A DNA stretch of 64,000 nucleotides from Methylophilus rhizosphaerae (GTDB taxonomy: Bacteria > Pseudomonadota > Gammaproteobacteria > Burkholderiales > Methylophilaceae). Of the stretch, positions 9,022-18,531 are shown piece by piece. Under the pieces are notes generated by a model. It ran no database searches. It saw only the letters and a list, made by a program, of their open reading frames with translations, and had not been told where the DNA came from. Both the position numbers and the translations under genes were made by a program. Every line of letters begins with the position of its first letter. Positions within the stretch are counted from its first letter, which is position 1. The DNA is taken from positions 375,820 to 439,819 of the forward strand of contig NZ_FNFX01000001.1 of assembly GCF_900100975.1 (NCBI RefSeq). Reading direction: 5' to 3'.

Positions 9022-11190
9022 TTATAGCGGCTTGCTGCTCTCGGTCTGTTGCTGAATATAAGCCATACGTGCCTGGTTACGTTCCAGGGTTTGCCTGTAG
9101 CTGTCCAGCACAGTTTGCGCACGCACCATCAAGGTATCGCCGGTATAAGTGCCGTCGGCTTCCTGTGTTCCGGCTGCATGTCCTGTCAGGTGTGCAATGC
9201 CTTCCAGTACATGATCAATGGCAATGATCTTGAACATGCCGTTATTGACTGCGGTGACCACGCTGTCATCCAGGACCAGATGGCGCTGGTTACGCTTGGG
9301 GATAATCACGCCCTGCTCTCCATTCAGGCCTAGCGCCTGGCAGACACGGAAATAACCTTCAATCTTTTCGTTGACACCACCAATCGGCATCACTTCCCCA
9401 AACTGGTTCAATGCACCGGTCACCGCCATGCCCTGTTTAATCGGCAAACCGGTCAATGCCGACAATAACGCAAACAACTCGGCGCAAGAGGCGGAATCCC
9501 CTTCCACGCCGTTGTACTCCTGCTCAAACACCAGGGAAGCATTCAGGCTGAGGGGTGCCAGCGCCCAGAAGCTGGCGCTGAGCCAGTTCTGCAGGATATA
9601 AATGCCCTTGTCGTGGCTGGGGCCGCTCATTTCCACTTCACGGTCAATATTAATCACACCGCTACGGCCAGGGTAGCAGCGTGCCGTGATGCGGATAGGC
9701 GAGCCAAAACTGGCATCCCCCAGCTCAATATGCGTGAGCCCATTCACTTGCCCGACCACATCACCATGTACCTGGATCAGCAATTCATTATCAATAATCG
9801 AATCACGGATCTGTGTTTCGAAAAACTGCTGCCGCAGCAAACGTGCGGATAAAGCCTGTTTGACGTGCGCATCAGTCACCAGGCGTGCATCAGCAGCCAC
9901 GGCGACACTTTCATGCATGAGTTGGTCCAGATGCGCCAGCCGGATACTGAAGCGGCTCTGGTCCTCCTCCAGCCTGTGCATGAACTGTAACAAGACGTTC
10001 ACTGCTGCGCCGCTGAAATGCGGCAGCGTCTGCTGCTGGCAGCGCTGTGCGATATACCCTGCCATCCAGGCATAGTTGTCCAGCGTAGCCGGGACACGGT
10101 CTTCAAACTCGACTTTAACCGGGAAAAAATCAAAGAAATCCGGCTGCGCTTCCAGGCAGTCGTAATAATCTTCACGGCTGGCAATCATCACCACTTTGAC
10201 ATGCACTGGCAGTGCCCCGTGGCGGTTGCCTCCTGCACCTTGCTGCGCATGATTGGCCCAATCCTCGATCTGCACTTCGCGATTGCGCATCAGGCGGTAC
10301 AGTTTTTCCAGCAACGCGCCGCCATTGCCTTCATCCTGCATCAGGTCGCGCAAATGTAACAGCAGCATGCCGCCATCTGCCTGATGCACGCTGCCGGCAC
10401 GTAAACGCAGGAACTCCGGCCATTGCGCCGCTTCACCAACCGCAGTTTCCAGCATGCCAAACAAGGCGGCAAAACCGGGGTCGCGCTCTTCCACTACTGG
10501 CTGTTTGACGCCAGCGGTTAAATTGGCGCGCTGGTCTACCAGCAGATTCACGCGGAAACGTGACAAGAAGCTTTCATTGACCACGCCATCGCTACCGCTT
10601 TCGGTTTCGCTGCCTATTTGCTGCCATGCCTGCAAATAGGCCAGCACTTCGGGCTTGATCACATTAAACAGCGGCGATAACTTGGCACTGCTCAGTTGCG
10701 CCCGCAATCCGTCCACGCGCTCTTCGAGCCAGGTTTCCGCACGCGAGAAATCGACCTGGCCGCTGCTATCCAGCCATTGCGGCATTTCTGCCATCAACGC
10801 CTTGATAAACGCATCCATCACCGTACGCAATTGCGCACCCAGGCCGGCTGGTAACTTGATGTAATTGGCACAGGATTGCTGGCTGAAGTCGTACAGCGCC
10901 ACCAGGTCAGTCAGGGAAGTATCAATACCGGTCATGGCGGCCGCTTTCATCGCGGCCATGGTCAGGGCGGCACGGCCGGAACCCGGTGTGCCCTGCACCA
11001 GCACATTGCAGCCGGCCTGCTGTATCGACAAACCCATCATCAGTGTTTTCTGAGCTTCTGGTTGCAACTTCCAGCCATAGTCGGTCAGGCTCATGTCAGC
11101 CGCGTCCAGCAGTTCTTCCGTAGACTCAAACGACATCGGTGACAGTTTGTATGAAACCGTCATTTCATCAGGCTTTAGCACTTGTATCAT
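9022..11190 (-). CDS. Lon-related protease with degenerate AAA motifs (LonH/YcbZ-like)
   Basis: 722 residues from the ATG at 11190, chosen because it overlaps the moaE stop as ATGA; a GTG or ATG further upstream (11205) would add five residues. The N-terminal AAA-like half has GTPGSGRA where Walker A needs GK[ST], and the Walker B position reads DGGMLLLHLRDL without the usual Asp-Glu. The C-terminal S16 protease domain keeps the dyad: Ser566 in GDSAS and Lys609 in GGVNEKI, exactly 43 residues apart as in E. coli Lon (S679/K722). Related to the LonH/YcbZ group, whose members often lack a canonical ATPase. Substrates unknown. Confidence 0.85.
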   Translation of the reverse strand: MIQVLKPDEMTVSYKLSPMSFESTEELLDAADMSLTDYGWKLQPEAQKTLMMGLSIQQAGCNVLVQGTPGSGRAALTMAAMKAAAMTGIDTSLTDLVALYDFSQQSCANYIKLPAGLGAQLRTVMDAFIKALMAEMPQWLDSSGQVDFSRAETWLEERVDGLRAQLSSAKLSPLFNVIKPEVLAYLQAWQQIGSETESGSDGVVNESFLSRFRVNLLVDQRANLTAGVKQPVVEERDPGFAALFGMLETAVGEAAQWPEFLRLRAGSVHQADGGMLLLHLRDLMQDEGNGGALLEKLYRLMRNREVQIEDWANHAQQGAGGNRHGALPVHVKVVMIASREDYYDCLEAQPDFFDFFPVKVEFEDRVPATLDNYAWMAGYIAQRCQQQTLPHFSGAAVNVLLQFMHRLEEDQSRFSIRLAHLDQLMHESVAVAADARLVTDAHVKQALSARLLRQQFFETQIRDSIIDNELLIQVHGDVVGQVNGLTHIELGDASFGSPIRITARCYPGRSGVINIDREVEMSGPSHDKGIYILQNWLSASFWALAPLSLNASLVFEQEYNGVEGDSASCAELFALLSALTGLPIKQGMAVTGALNQFGEVMPIGGVNEKIEGYFRVCQALGLNGEQGVIIPKRNQRHLVLDDSVVTAVNNGMFKIIAIDHVLEGIAHLTGHAAGTQEADGTYTGDTLMVRAQTVLDSYRQTLERNQARMAYIQQQTESSKPL

Positions 11191-11678
11191 CCAGGCAGTT
11201 TCCATTGTTGTTTTGCTTGTTCATCCGAGGTGCGCGCTTCCACCCAGTGTTCACCGAAGTCGCCGATTTCTTTTTTCCAGAGTGGCGCCTCGGCTTTCAA
11301 ATAATCCATCATAAAGGCACAGGCTTCAAATGCGGCCTGCCGGTGCAGGCTGGCCGCCGCCACCAGCACAATTTGCGCCTGCGCAGCCAGGGTGCCAACC
11401 CGGTGAATGATACGTACGCCCAGCAGCGGCCAGCGTTGAAAGGCCTGCCCAGCAATATGATGCAATGCCTTTTCCGTCATGGCGGGATAATGTTCGATAA
11501 ACATCCGGTTCAATTTGCCATCCACCGACATATCACGCACCAGCCCGACAAAATTGACCAGTGCCCCGGCTTGCGGCGTCGCCGCCTTCAGTTGCTGCAA
11601 CTCCAGCCCGATATCAAAGTCTTCCGACTGTACAGAGATATTGAGATAGCCTGGGCTGGGGTAGCTTGGTGTGTCCAA
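11187..11678 (-). CDS. moaE: Molybdopterin synthase catalytic subunit MoaE
   Basis: 163 residues. MoaE hallmarks are GALVNFVGLVRD near the N-terminus, the LEHYPAMTE-like block (here IEHYPAMTEKAL), RIIHRVG, and the catalytic KKE region in APLWKKEIG. With MoaD it adds two sulfurs to precursor Z (cPMP) to make molybdopterin. It starts one base after moaD ends and overlaps the following Lon-like gene by four bases. Confidence 0.94.
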   Translation of the reverse strand: MDTPSYPSPGYLNISVQSEDFDIGLELQQLKAATPQAGALVNFVGLVRDMSVDGKLNRMFIEHYPAMTEKALHHIAGQAFQRWPLLGVRIIHRVGTLAAQAQIVLVAAASLHRQAAFEACAFMMDYLKAEAPLWKKEIGDFGEHWVEARTSDEQAKQQWKLPG

Positions 11679-11679
11679 C

Positions 11680-11937
11680 TTAGCCTCCGGTCACGGGCGG
11701 GAAGAAGGCGACTTCATCCCCCTCTTCCACGGTGGCCATGTCATCCACCAGTTCATGATTAATTGCCGCGCGCACAACGCCGCTGCCATGAAACAGTTTT
11801 CGCCAGGTTTCTCCCCTGCCAGATAGCCATGACTTCAAAGCCACGATGGTTTCCACACCGTCAGGCAGCACCACGTCTTCCGAGGAGTAGTTCACGACCT
11901 CTTTGATACGGGCAAAATATAAAATTGTGATTTTCAT
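11680..11937 (-). CDS. moaD: Molybdopterin synthase sulfur carrier subunit MoaD
   Basis: 85 residues with a ubiquitin-like fold. It ends in the required double glycine (FFPPVTGG), which is adenylated and thiocarboxylated before sulfur transfer in MoaE. The AAINHELVDDMATVEEGDEVAFFPP segment is typical. Its ATG shares one base with the TGA of rmuC (TGATG), indicating coupled translation. Confidence 0.94.
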   Translation of the reverse strand: MKITILYFARIKEVVNYSSEDVVLPDGVETIVALKSWLSGRGETWRKLFHGSGVVRAAINHELVDDMATVEEGDEVAFFPPVTGG

Positions 11938-13307
11938 CAGGGATTCTTTCCAGCCTCATCTAATTCATCCAGCAACTCCAGTGTTTCCAGGCCTTCTGCC
12001 TGCGCCAGTTCAACCTTCTCGATCTGGGCAAAGCGCCTGGAAATTTTCTGGCTGCTGATATGCACATCCTGCGCGTTTTCATGCGCCTGGCGGATATTAT
12101 CGGCCAGTTTCTTCATACGGGTATCGAAACGGTCAAAGTCTTTACTGAGTTTGCCTAATTCGTCTTTGATGATATGCACCTGCTTGCGCATCTCGACATC
12201 CTTGAGCACCGCACGCGCAGTATTCAGTACTGCCATCAACGTGGTGGGCGATACCATCCATACCCGCTTCTGCATGGCGTAATCAACGACATCTCCGTGA
12301 TAGGCATGGATCTCGGCGAACACCGCTTCGGCCGGGATAAACATGACGGCCCCGTCCGAAGTTTCGTTGGCAATGATGTATTTGCTGCTGATATCGTCGA
12401 TATGCTTTTTCACATCGGCCTTGAACTGTTTGGCCGCTTGTGCCTGCACCAGTTCCCCCTGGCTGCTATCGGTCATGCGATGGTAATTTTCAAGCGGGAA
12501 TTTGCTGTCCACCGCGACGGTGCCGGTCGGCTCCGGCAAAAACAGGGCACAATCCACGCGCGAGCCATTGCTGAACGTATGCTGCATGGCAAAGCTGTTA
12601 TTGGGCAATACATTGCGTACCAGCCCTTCCAGTTGTACCTCGCCAAAAGCACCCCGGCTGCGTTTATCGCCCAGCAGTTCCTGCAAGCTGACCACATGAT
12701 GGCTCAGGCCATCAATCTTCTTCTGCGCTTCATCAATGGTCGCCAGGCGTGCCATGACACTGACAAACGTTTCATTGGTTTTCTTGAAACCGGCTTCCAG
12801 CCGTTCGGAAACCTTGCCACTCATTTCTTCCAGGCGCGTATCTACAATTTTGGTCAGCGCTTCAATGCTTTGCGTCAGGCTGTGGGTGGTGGTCTGCAAA
12901 GCGGTTTTAAGCAGGGTTTGCTGCAACATGCCCTGTTCGGATAAGCCGTTGCGCAGACTCAGGCTCAGTTGTTCGCTGTTCTGGCTCAAGTGGTCACGCT
13001 GCGCGACCTGTGACTCCTGCATGGATTGGCGCAATGTCTGCATGGATTCACGCGTAGCCGTCAACTCCTGCGACAATTGCGTACGCATCCTGTCCTGCTG
13101 ATCGGCATTCAGGCTTTGCAGCCGGTCCGCCAATAAGTTGAGCGACTGGTGCATTTCGCTCATCATCATGCGATGTTTTTCTTCCAGCTGCTGTACCAGC
13201 AATTGCGCCAGCGCCTGTTGTGAAGCCTGTTGCTGCCTGCGCCATTGCCATACCAGCATGGCGATAATCAGTAGCAGCAGAAGGAGTTGAATAATTTGAA
13301 GCGTCAT
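11937..13307 (-). CDS. rmuC: DNA recombination protein RmuC homologue
   Basis: 456 residues from the ATG at 13307 (MTLQIIQLLLLLL); an upstream in-frame ATG at 13340 is less likely because it would place a TATAAT inside the gene. A single N-terminal membrane anchor is followed by a long Gln-rich coiled coil (about residues 35-190) and the RmuC core (KRSRGAFGEVQLEGLVRNVL, DSKFPLENYHRM, AVFAEIHAYH). The family limits inversions and has a restriction-nuclease-like core. First gene of the cluster that continues into moaD and moaE. Confidence 0.92.
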   Translation of the reverse strand: MTLQIIQLLLLLLIIAMLVWQWRRQQQASQQALAQLLVQQLEEKHRMMMSEMHQSLNLLADRLQSLNADQQDRMRTQLSQELTATRESMQTLRQSMQESQVAQRDHLSQNSEQLSLSLRNGLSEQGMLQQTLLKTALQTTTHSLTQSIEALTKIVDTRLEEMSGKVSERLEAGFKKTNETFVSVMARLATIDEAQKKIDGLSHHVVSLQELLGDKRSRGAFGEVQLEGLVRNVLPNNSFAMQHTFSNGSRVDCALFLPEPTGTVAVDSKFPLENYHRMTDSSQGELVQAQAAKQFKADVKKHIDDISSKYIIANETSDGAVMFIPAEAVFAEIHAYHGDVVDYAMQKRVWMVSPTTLMAVLNTARAVLKDVEMRKQVHIIKDELGKLSKDFDRFDTRMKKLADNIRQAHENAQDVHISSQKISRRFAQIEKVELAQAEGLETLELLDELDEAGKNP

Positions 13308-13313
13308 GGCGGC

Positions 13314-13319
13314 ATTATA
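13314..13319 (-). promoter_or_regulatory. -10-like TATAAT six bases before the rmuC ATG
   Basis: Minus strand TATAAT-GCCGCC-ATG, the same geometry as at dnaB. It supports the ATG at 13307 as the start and hints at a leaderless transcript. No clear -35 box is visible. Confidence 0.4.
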
Positions 13320-13433
13320 GCCGATGACCGTGTATGCCACATCGGCTGCTGCAAATTCGGTGGCGGATGTGCGTGTATTAAAACAAATACAACGCGGGAG
13401 ATGATAATATGCCTGGGCTAAATATAGCGCTGC

Positions 13434-14978
13434 CTAGAAACCAAAAGCCTCTTTCATCACTTGATAAAGATAGCTCTGCTCCTGCACCCCATGCACGAGG
13501 TAGGCTTTGGGGCCTGTCGCATAAATCGCCACATCTTCACCACCATGTGTTTCCGCACTCAGTGGCACCAGTGCTTCCTGGTGAAAGTCAGGATCCTCGC
13601 TATCCACATCTGTCATATCCACCACACGACCGGCAGAAATCGCTGTGTCATATACGGCATCGCCCGGCGTATCAGTGTGGTAACCCGGCCCATTGGCGAA
13701 ACTCACCGTATTGTAAGGCTTGCCATCTGCACCCAGCGCTGGTGTGGTTTTACCGGGTTCCACCACCTTGCCCAGGATCGGGTTACCCCGTTTCGGATAA
13801 CCGCTGATGGTCAAGGTGTGGCTATGGTCAGCGGTGACAATAATCAAGGTTTCATCCGGGTTGACTTTGGATAAGGCGGTACGCACGGCATTCGACAATG
13901 CCACCGTTTCGCTAAAGGTGCGGTAGGCATTACCGGCATGCGAAGCATGGTCGATGCGACCACCCTCCACCATCAGGAAGAAACCACTGCGGTTTTTCTT
14001 CAGGATATCAATGGCCTTGCCTGTCATGTCAGCCAGGGAGGGTTCACCGGCAATATCCTGCGGACGGTCTTGTTCGTATTCCATGTGGGAAGGATTGAAC
14101 AGGCCCAGCACTTTGGTTGTAGTCGCAGGATTGATCGCATCAAAGCCGGCCTGGTTTTCGACATATACGCCACCAAACTTGCTCACGTATTCCTGTATCA
14201 GATGACGGCCATCGGTACGGCGGCCTTTGGCACCCTCAATATCAGTCATGGTGTTGGGCAAGAAATAACTGCGACCACCGCCAAAGACGACTTCTATCCC
14301 GTCACCGATTTTACCGGGACCGAAGTTGTCGACCAGCTGGGCGGCAATATCTTTTACCCCACCACTCACCGCGGTCAGCGGTAAATTGACATTGGCTTCC
14401 CAATCACGGTTGGAAATATGGGCATACGTCGCCGCCGGCGTTGCATGAGTGATGCGGGCAGTAGACACGATGCCTGTCGCCTTGCCTGCCTGCTCGGCCT
14501 GTTCCAGTAAAGTCGTCACCTTGTTCTCCGCCAGCACACGCTGATCCGGCTCATTGCGGGCCACCGACTGGTTTAAAGAGAGCAGGCCATCATTGGTTTT
14601 GACACCGGAAATAATCGCCGTCATGGTAGGGGCTGAATCTGCGGTCTGCTGGTTTGCCGAGTAGGTTTTCGATAGCGCAACATACGGAAATTGCTCAAAC
14701 GACAAGCTGTGCCGCTCGCCATCCACGCCCTGCAACTGGCCTTCAAAAATACGTGCGCCGGTTACCGTGGCAATGCCCATGCCATCCCCCACGAACAGAA
14801 TGACGTTTTTGGCTTTGTGCGTATTTGGACTCAGTTTTTTGCTGTTATTCAATCGCGCCGTACCATCATCCAGCCAGAATCGGGCATTTTCTTCTGCCAG
14901 TACTATGCTGGAAAATACCAGCTGGAAGCCAAGTAATATGGCTATCAATGTGGTGTGTTTCAATGTTGATATATTCAT
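13434..14978 (-). CDS. phoA: Alkaline phosphatase (PhoA family), secreted
   Basis: 514 residues. A Sec signal peptide (cleavage expected near Ala28 in SSIVLAEE) leads to the PhoA fold: metal ligand Asp in VILFVGDGMG (D65), nucleophile Ser115 in TADSAPTMT, then EGGRIDHASHAGN, VTADHSHTLT and the ETHGGEDVAIYATGP zinc-ligand region. It hydrolyses phosphomonoesters in the periplasm to release phosphate. It is monocistronic. The upstream gap holds a degenerate PhoB-box-like sequence (15040-15057), and the window carries a full phosphate uptake module, so phosphate control is plausible. The 93 bases at 13341-13433 show no terminator. Confidence 0.93.
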   Translation of the reverse strand: MNISTLKHTTLIAILLGFQLVFSSIVLAEENARFWLDDGTARLNNSKKLSPNTHKAKNVILFVGDGMGIATVTGARIFEGQLQGVDGERHSLSFEQFPYVALSKTYSANQQTADSAPTMTAIISGVKTNDGLLSLNQSVARNEPDQRVLAENKVTTLLEQAEQAGKATGIVSTARITHATPAATYAHISNRDWEANVNLPLTAVSGGVKDIAAQLVDNFGPGKIGDGIEVVFGGGRSYFLPNTMTDIEGAKGRRTDGRHLIQEYVSKFGGVYVENQAGFDAINPATTTKVLGLFNPSHMEYEQDRPQDIAGEPSLADMTGKAIDILKKNRSGFFLMVEGGRIDHASHAGNAYRTFSETVALSNAVRTALSKVNPDETLIIVTADHSHTLTISGYPKRGNPILGKVVEPGKTTPALGADGKPYNTVSFANGPGYHTDTPGDAVYDTAISAGRVVDMTDVDSEDPDFHQEALVPLSAETHGGEDVAIYATGPKAYLVHGVQEQSYLYQVMKEAFGF

Positions 14979-15100
14979 GACTGTGCGTTGATCTATCTGG
15001 TGATCCGGTCAATACGGTTCGATTAAATCAGCATAGTGTCTATCATAAAGATGACACCGGCATGAACATGGTGCGGGAATATCTAAGAAGGTAGAAAAAG

Positions 15101-15122
15101 AAAAACCCCGCCTGGGCGGGGT
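15101..15122 (-). terminator. Rho-independent terminator after the permease gene
   Basis: On the minus strand CCCCGC-CCAG-GCGGGG is followed by TTTTTCTTTTT. It lies about 136 bases after the stop of the AI-2E-type permease and upstream of phoA, separating the two units. The bases between (15123-15257) show no gene. Confidence 0.85.
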
Positions 15123-15257
15123 CATAAAAACTTTAAACCTGAAAAACACGCTGCCATTACATCAAAATCGGCTGTATGCTGAAATAGCCCGTTCGGGTCA
15201 GCATGGGCCATTGCACCCCCCCTGTCGTTCTTGCCAGCAGACGCAGGCAAGCGCCGG

Positions 15258-16262
15258 CTATACCCAATCCCGCGCACAGCATTCGCTTTTGATATAAGCG
15301 TAATAGACAGGGGCGGCCACGATACCCGGCAGGCCAAAGGCAGCTTCCATCAGCAACATGGCAACCAGTAACTCCCAGGCATGGGCCCGGATCTGGTGAC
15401 CCACAATCCGGGCATTGAGGAAGTATTCCAGTTTATGAATCACAATCAGGAACAGCAGTGAGCCAATCGCAATCAGGAAAGAATGACTGATACTCACAAT
15501 CACAATCACGGTATTGGAGATCAGGTTACCGATCACGGGCAATAACCCCACCAGGAATGTAATGACAATCATAGTTTTGGTGAAAGGCAAATGTACCCCG
15601 CACAAAGGTAAGATGATGATCAGGTAAACTGCCGTCAGGCTGGCATTGACCAGCGAAATCTTGACTTGCGCGAACACGATATTTTTAAACGCCTGTGCAA
15701 ATAAAGTAATCCGTTGCAGCAAGCTCTGTGCGAGTGGCCGCGGATTACTTTTATTCTGCACATCATGCAAAGCCACCATGGCGCCGATAACCATGCCTAT
15801 CAGCATATGCGCCAGGTGATGGCCGGCCTCTTTGCCCAATAATTGCCAGTCAGCAGAGTGGGTACGCAGCCATTCAATCACGCGATGCTGCAAAGTGATG
15901 GCATCATCCGGCAGGCGCTCATTCAGCCAGACCGGCAGCACCTGGCGTGAATCCTCGATAATGCGCGCCAGCTGATCAAACAGCATGGTCAATCCGCCAG
16001 AATCGCTGCGGATCAGGGTCACGATCGCCATGCCTATCCCGACCAACATGCCGATCACCAGGGTCGCCAGCAATACCACGGCCAGCCACTTGGCATATTT
16101 GCCCGGCATTTTGCGTGCAATCAGCGGCGCAATCACATGAATCAGTTCAAACACCAGCAAGCCTACCAGCAAGGCAGGCAGCAATTGCACTTTCAATATC
16201 AACCACATCAGTACAGCCATCAGCACATAGGTGGCGATATCGAATTTTTGCGTTTGGGTCAC
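15258..16262 (-). CDS. AI-2E/PerM-family membrane permease
   Basis: 334 residues from a GTG at 16262. This start is chosen because GGAG sits 7 bases upstream and because longer in-frame starts run backwards into yigZ. About seven to eight hydrophobic helices are visible, including the paired N-terminal helices (ATYVLMAVLMWLILKV, LLPALLVGLLVFELIHVI) and a C-terminal GLPGIVAAPVYYAYIK segment. The amphipathic middle region and the VGLLPVIGNLISNT motif are those of the UPF0118/AI-2E transporter family, whose substrates are mostly unproven. It follows yigZ closely. Confidence 0.85.
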   Translation of the reverse strand: MTQTQKFDIATYVLMAVLMWLILKVQLLPALLVGLLVFELIHVIAPLIARKMPGKYAKWLAVVLLATLVIGMLVGIGMAIVTLIRSDSGGLTMLFDQLARIIEDSRQVLPVWLNERLPDDAITLQHRVIEWLRTHSADWQLLGKEAGHHLAHMLIGMVIGAMVALHDVQNKSNPRPLAQSLLQRITLFAQAFKNIVFAQVKISLVNASLTAVYLIIILPLCGVHLPFTKTMIVITFLVGLLPVIGNLISNTVIVIVSISHSFLIAIGSLLFLIVIHKLEYFLNARIVGHQIRAHAWELLVAMLLMEAAFGLPGIVAAPVYYAYIKSECCARDWV

Positions 16263-16290
16263 AACAGACTCCGCTTTCTTCTCATGAACG

Positions 16291-16848
16291 TTAAAACCTG
16301 GCTTGCAATTGTTTCGCCGCATCACTCGGCAGTTTAAGCAGGAAATGGACGGCTTCATCAAACTGCTTGTCCAGCACTTCCCCATGCAGCCGCTGTACTT
16401 CGCGGGTTAACTCATCTACCCGTTTATAAGTAGTGGAAATTCTTAGCTGTACCATTTCGACAAACGGGATGCTGCCAGCCTGCTCCATCGCCATTTTGGC
16501 CGTGCCGCCATACGCCCGTACCAGGCCACCCGTACCAAGATTGATGCCGCCATAATAACGAATCACGGCCACACAGCAATTGACGTAATTCTGCCCATCC
16601 AGCATTTGCATCACCGGTTTACCGGCCGTGCCGGCAGGCTCACCGGCATCCGAAAAGCGCGCAACGATCCCTTCAGCGGTTTTCATGCGGAACGCATAAG
16701 CCAGGTGTCCGGCTGTCTGATGCTCGCTGGCAAACTGGCGCAAAAACAGGGCAAGTTCGCGTTCATTTTCACAACGGTTGGCCCGTGCAATAAAACGGGA
16801 TTTATGAATGGTTTGATCGGCCTGGCCGAGTTGACGGAAGGTCTGCAT
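16291..16848 (-). CDS. yigZ: YigZ/IMPACT-family protein
   Basis: 185 residues. The UPF0029 N-terminal domain has the signature CVAVIRYYGGINLGTGGLVRAYGG, preceded by SDAGEPAGTAGKPV. The C-terminal ferredoxin-like domain (YKRVDELTREVQRLHGEVL) is the DUF1949 type. The family is conserved but biochemically unclear; the eukaryotic relative IMPACT regulates translation through GCN1. It lies 10 bases after fhs on the minus strand. Confidence 0.92.
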   Translation of the reverse strand: MQTFRQLGQADQTIHKSRFIARANRCENERELALFLRQFASEHQTAGHLAYAFRMKTAEGIVARFSDAGEPAGTAGKPVMQMLDGQNYVNCCVAVIRYYGGINLGTGGLVRAYGGTAKMAMEQAGSIPFVEMVQLRISTTYKRVDELTREVQRLHGEVLDKQFDEAVHFLLKLPSDAAKQLQARF

Positions 16849-16858
16849 GACAAAAATT

Positions 16859-18508
16859 TCAGGAAAGGCCGCTTATTCTACCATTCGCATCCACACTGAT
16901 CCGGCTGCTGGCGGGCTGTTTCGGCAAGCCCGGCATGGTCATCATGTCACCACACACGGCAACCACGAAGCCGGCCCCACGCGACAGGCGCAACTCACGC
17001 ACATGCAGGCTATGCCCAACCGGCACATTGCGCAGTTTCGTATCACATGACAATGAATACTGCGTTTTGGCAATGCAGACCGGCAAACCCTGACTGGCCT
17101 CAGCCAACGCATGCAGTTGCTGCGCAGCTTGCTCGCCAAAAGTAACATCCTTGGCGCCGTATAGCGATTGGGCAATGGTTCGCAGCTTTTCTGTCAGGGA
17201 TAAGGCATTGTCGTATAGCAATGTCGGTGTCGCCGGCTGTTGTGCCAGCGTGGCGACCGCGTGTGCCAGCGTTAAAGCACCTGCTCCGCCTGCGGCCCAA
17301 TGACGGCAGATATGCAGGCTGCTCCCCCAGGATGCCACGGCTGACTGTATCAGGGCGACTTCCGCGTCCGTATCAGCCGTAAAATGATTCAAAGCCACCA
17401 CCACCGGCAAACCGAAATGCTGGCGCAGGTTATCAATATGTTTTTTCAAGTTGGCCATGCCCACTGACAGCGCTGACAGATTTTCAGTATTCACATCAGC
17501 CACTTCCACGCCGCCATGGTATTTCAATGCCCGTACCGTCGCCACCACCACTGCCATATCCGGTCGCAGGCCGGACTGGCGGCATTTGATATCCATAAAC
17601 TTTTCAGCCCCCAGGTCCGCGCCGAACCCGGCCTCAGTCACCACATAATCAGCCAGCCGCAAGGCGGTTTGTGTGGCGACCAGACTATTACAGCCATGCG
17701 CAATATTGGCAAACGGCCCACCATGGACCAGCGCGGGCGAACCTTCCAGGGTTTGCACCAGGTTGGGCTGGAATGCCTCTTTCAGCAACGCGGTCATCGC
17801 ACCTTCGGCTTGCAGGTCACTGGCATAAATAGGCGTGCCCTGGCTAGAGATGCCTACCTGGATGCGCCCCAGCCGGTGTGTCAAATCGGCCAGGTCAGTC
17901 GCGAGGCAAAAAATCGCCATCACTTCACTGGCTACCGTGATATCAAAGCCAGTGTCATAGAAAATTGGCTGGTTGATGGTGATCCGGCGCAAGGCGCGAT
18001 CATTCACATCCATGCAGCGCCGCCAACTGATGGTGTCAAACTGGAGGGCATTGCCGTGATAAATATGATTATCCACCAGGGCAGCAAGCAGGTTATTGGC
18101 CGCAGTGATGGCATGAAAATCACCGGTGAAATGCAGGTTGATGTTTTCCATAGGCACCAGTTGCGCATAACCGCCACCGGTAGCGCCGCCTTTCATGCCA
18201 AACACCGGCCCCATGGAAGGCTCGCGCAAACAAGCCAAGGCGTGATATCCCGCTTTATTCAAGGCATCCGTCAGTCCTATCGTGGTGGTGGTTTTGCCTT
18301 CACCAGCCGGCGTCGGGCTGATGGCGGTCATCAGTATCAATTTGGCACGGATGGGCTGCTGATGCAGGTGATTAACGGTCGCCTGGGTCAGCTTGGCCAT
18401 ATGATTACCGTAAAGATGCAAATCAGCTGGCGCCAGGCCCAATTGGCGGGCGATATCGTATATGGGTTGCAGGGTGGCCGCCTGTGCTATTTCAATATCA
18501 CTTAACAT
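16859..18508 (-). CDS. fhs: Formate-tetrahydrofolate ligase
   Basis: 549 residues, close to the usual 555-560. The ATP-binding loop [14 protein letters not shown], the [22 protein letters not shown] block, and NIAHGCNS are all present. It makes 10-formyl-tetrahydrofolate from formate, ATP and tetrahydrofolate, feeding one-carbon units to purines and serine, a role that fits a methylotroph. An AGGGA lies 6 bases before the ATG. It starts 23 bases after the DUF853 ATPase gene, so the two may share a transcript. Confidence 0.95.
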   Translation of the reverse strand: MLSDIEIAQAATLQPIYDIARQLGLAPADLHLYGNHMAKLTQATVNHLHQQPIRAKLILMTAISPTPAGEGKTTTTIGLTDALNKAGYHALACLREPSMGPVFGMKGGATGGGYAQLVPMENINLHFTGDFHAITAANNLLAALVDNHIYHGNALQFDTISWRRCMDVNDRALRRITINQPIFYDTGFDITVASEVMAIFCLATDLADLTHRLGRIQVGISSQGTPIYASDLQAEGAMTALLKEAFQPNLVQTLEGSPALVHGGPFANIAHGCNSLVATQTALRLADYVVTEAGFGADLGAEKFMDIKCRQSGLRPDMAVVVATVRALKYHGGVEVADVNTENLSALSVGMANLKKHIDNLRQHFGLPVVVALNHFTADTDAEVALIQSAVASWGSSLHICRHWAAGGAGALTLAHAVATLAQQPATPTLLYDNALSLTEKLRTIAQSLYGAKDVTFGEQAAQQLHALAEASQGLPVCIAKTQYSLSCDTKLRNVPVGHSLHVRELRLSRGAGFVVAVCGDMMTMPGLPKQPASSRISVDANGRISGLS

Positions 18509-18531
18509 ACGTATCCCTGTTTCCCCGGAAG

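Noticed and set aside
16263-16385. Longer start of the AI-2E-type permease overlapping yigZ
   Set aside because: The extra 41 residues are the antisense-free but out-of-frame end of yigZ and look non-coding; a GTG with GGAG in front fits the family start.
17516-18505. 329-codon open frame antisense to fhs
   Set aside because: It lies wholly opposite a certain gene, and its protein shows no family motif. Similar antisense frames over dnaB (4572-5075), rmuC (12174-12944) and lpxD (31434-32117) were rejected for the same reason.
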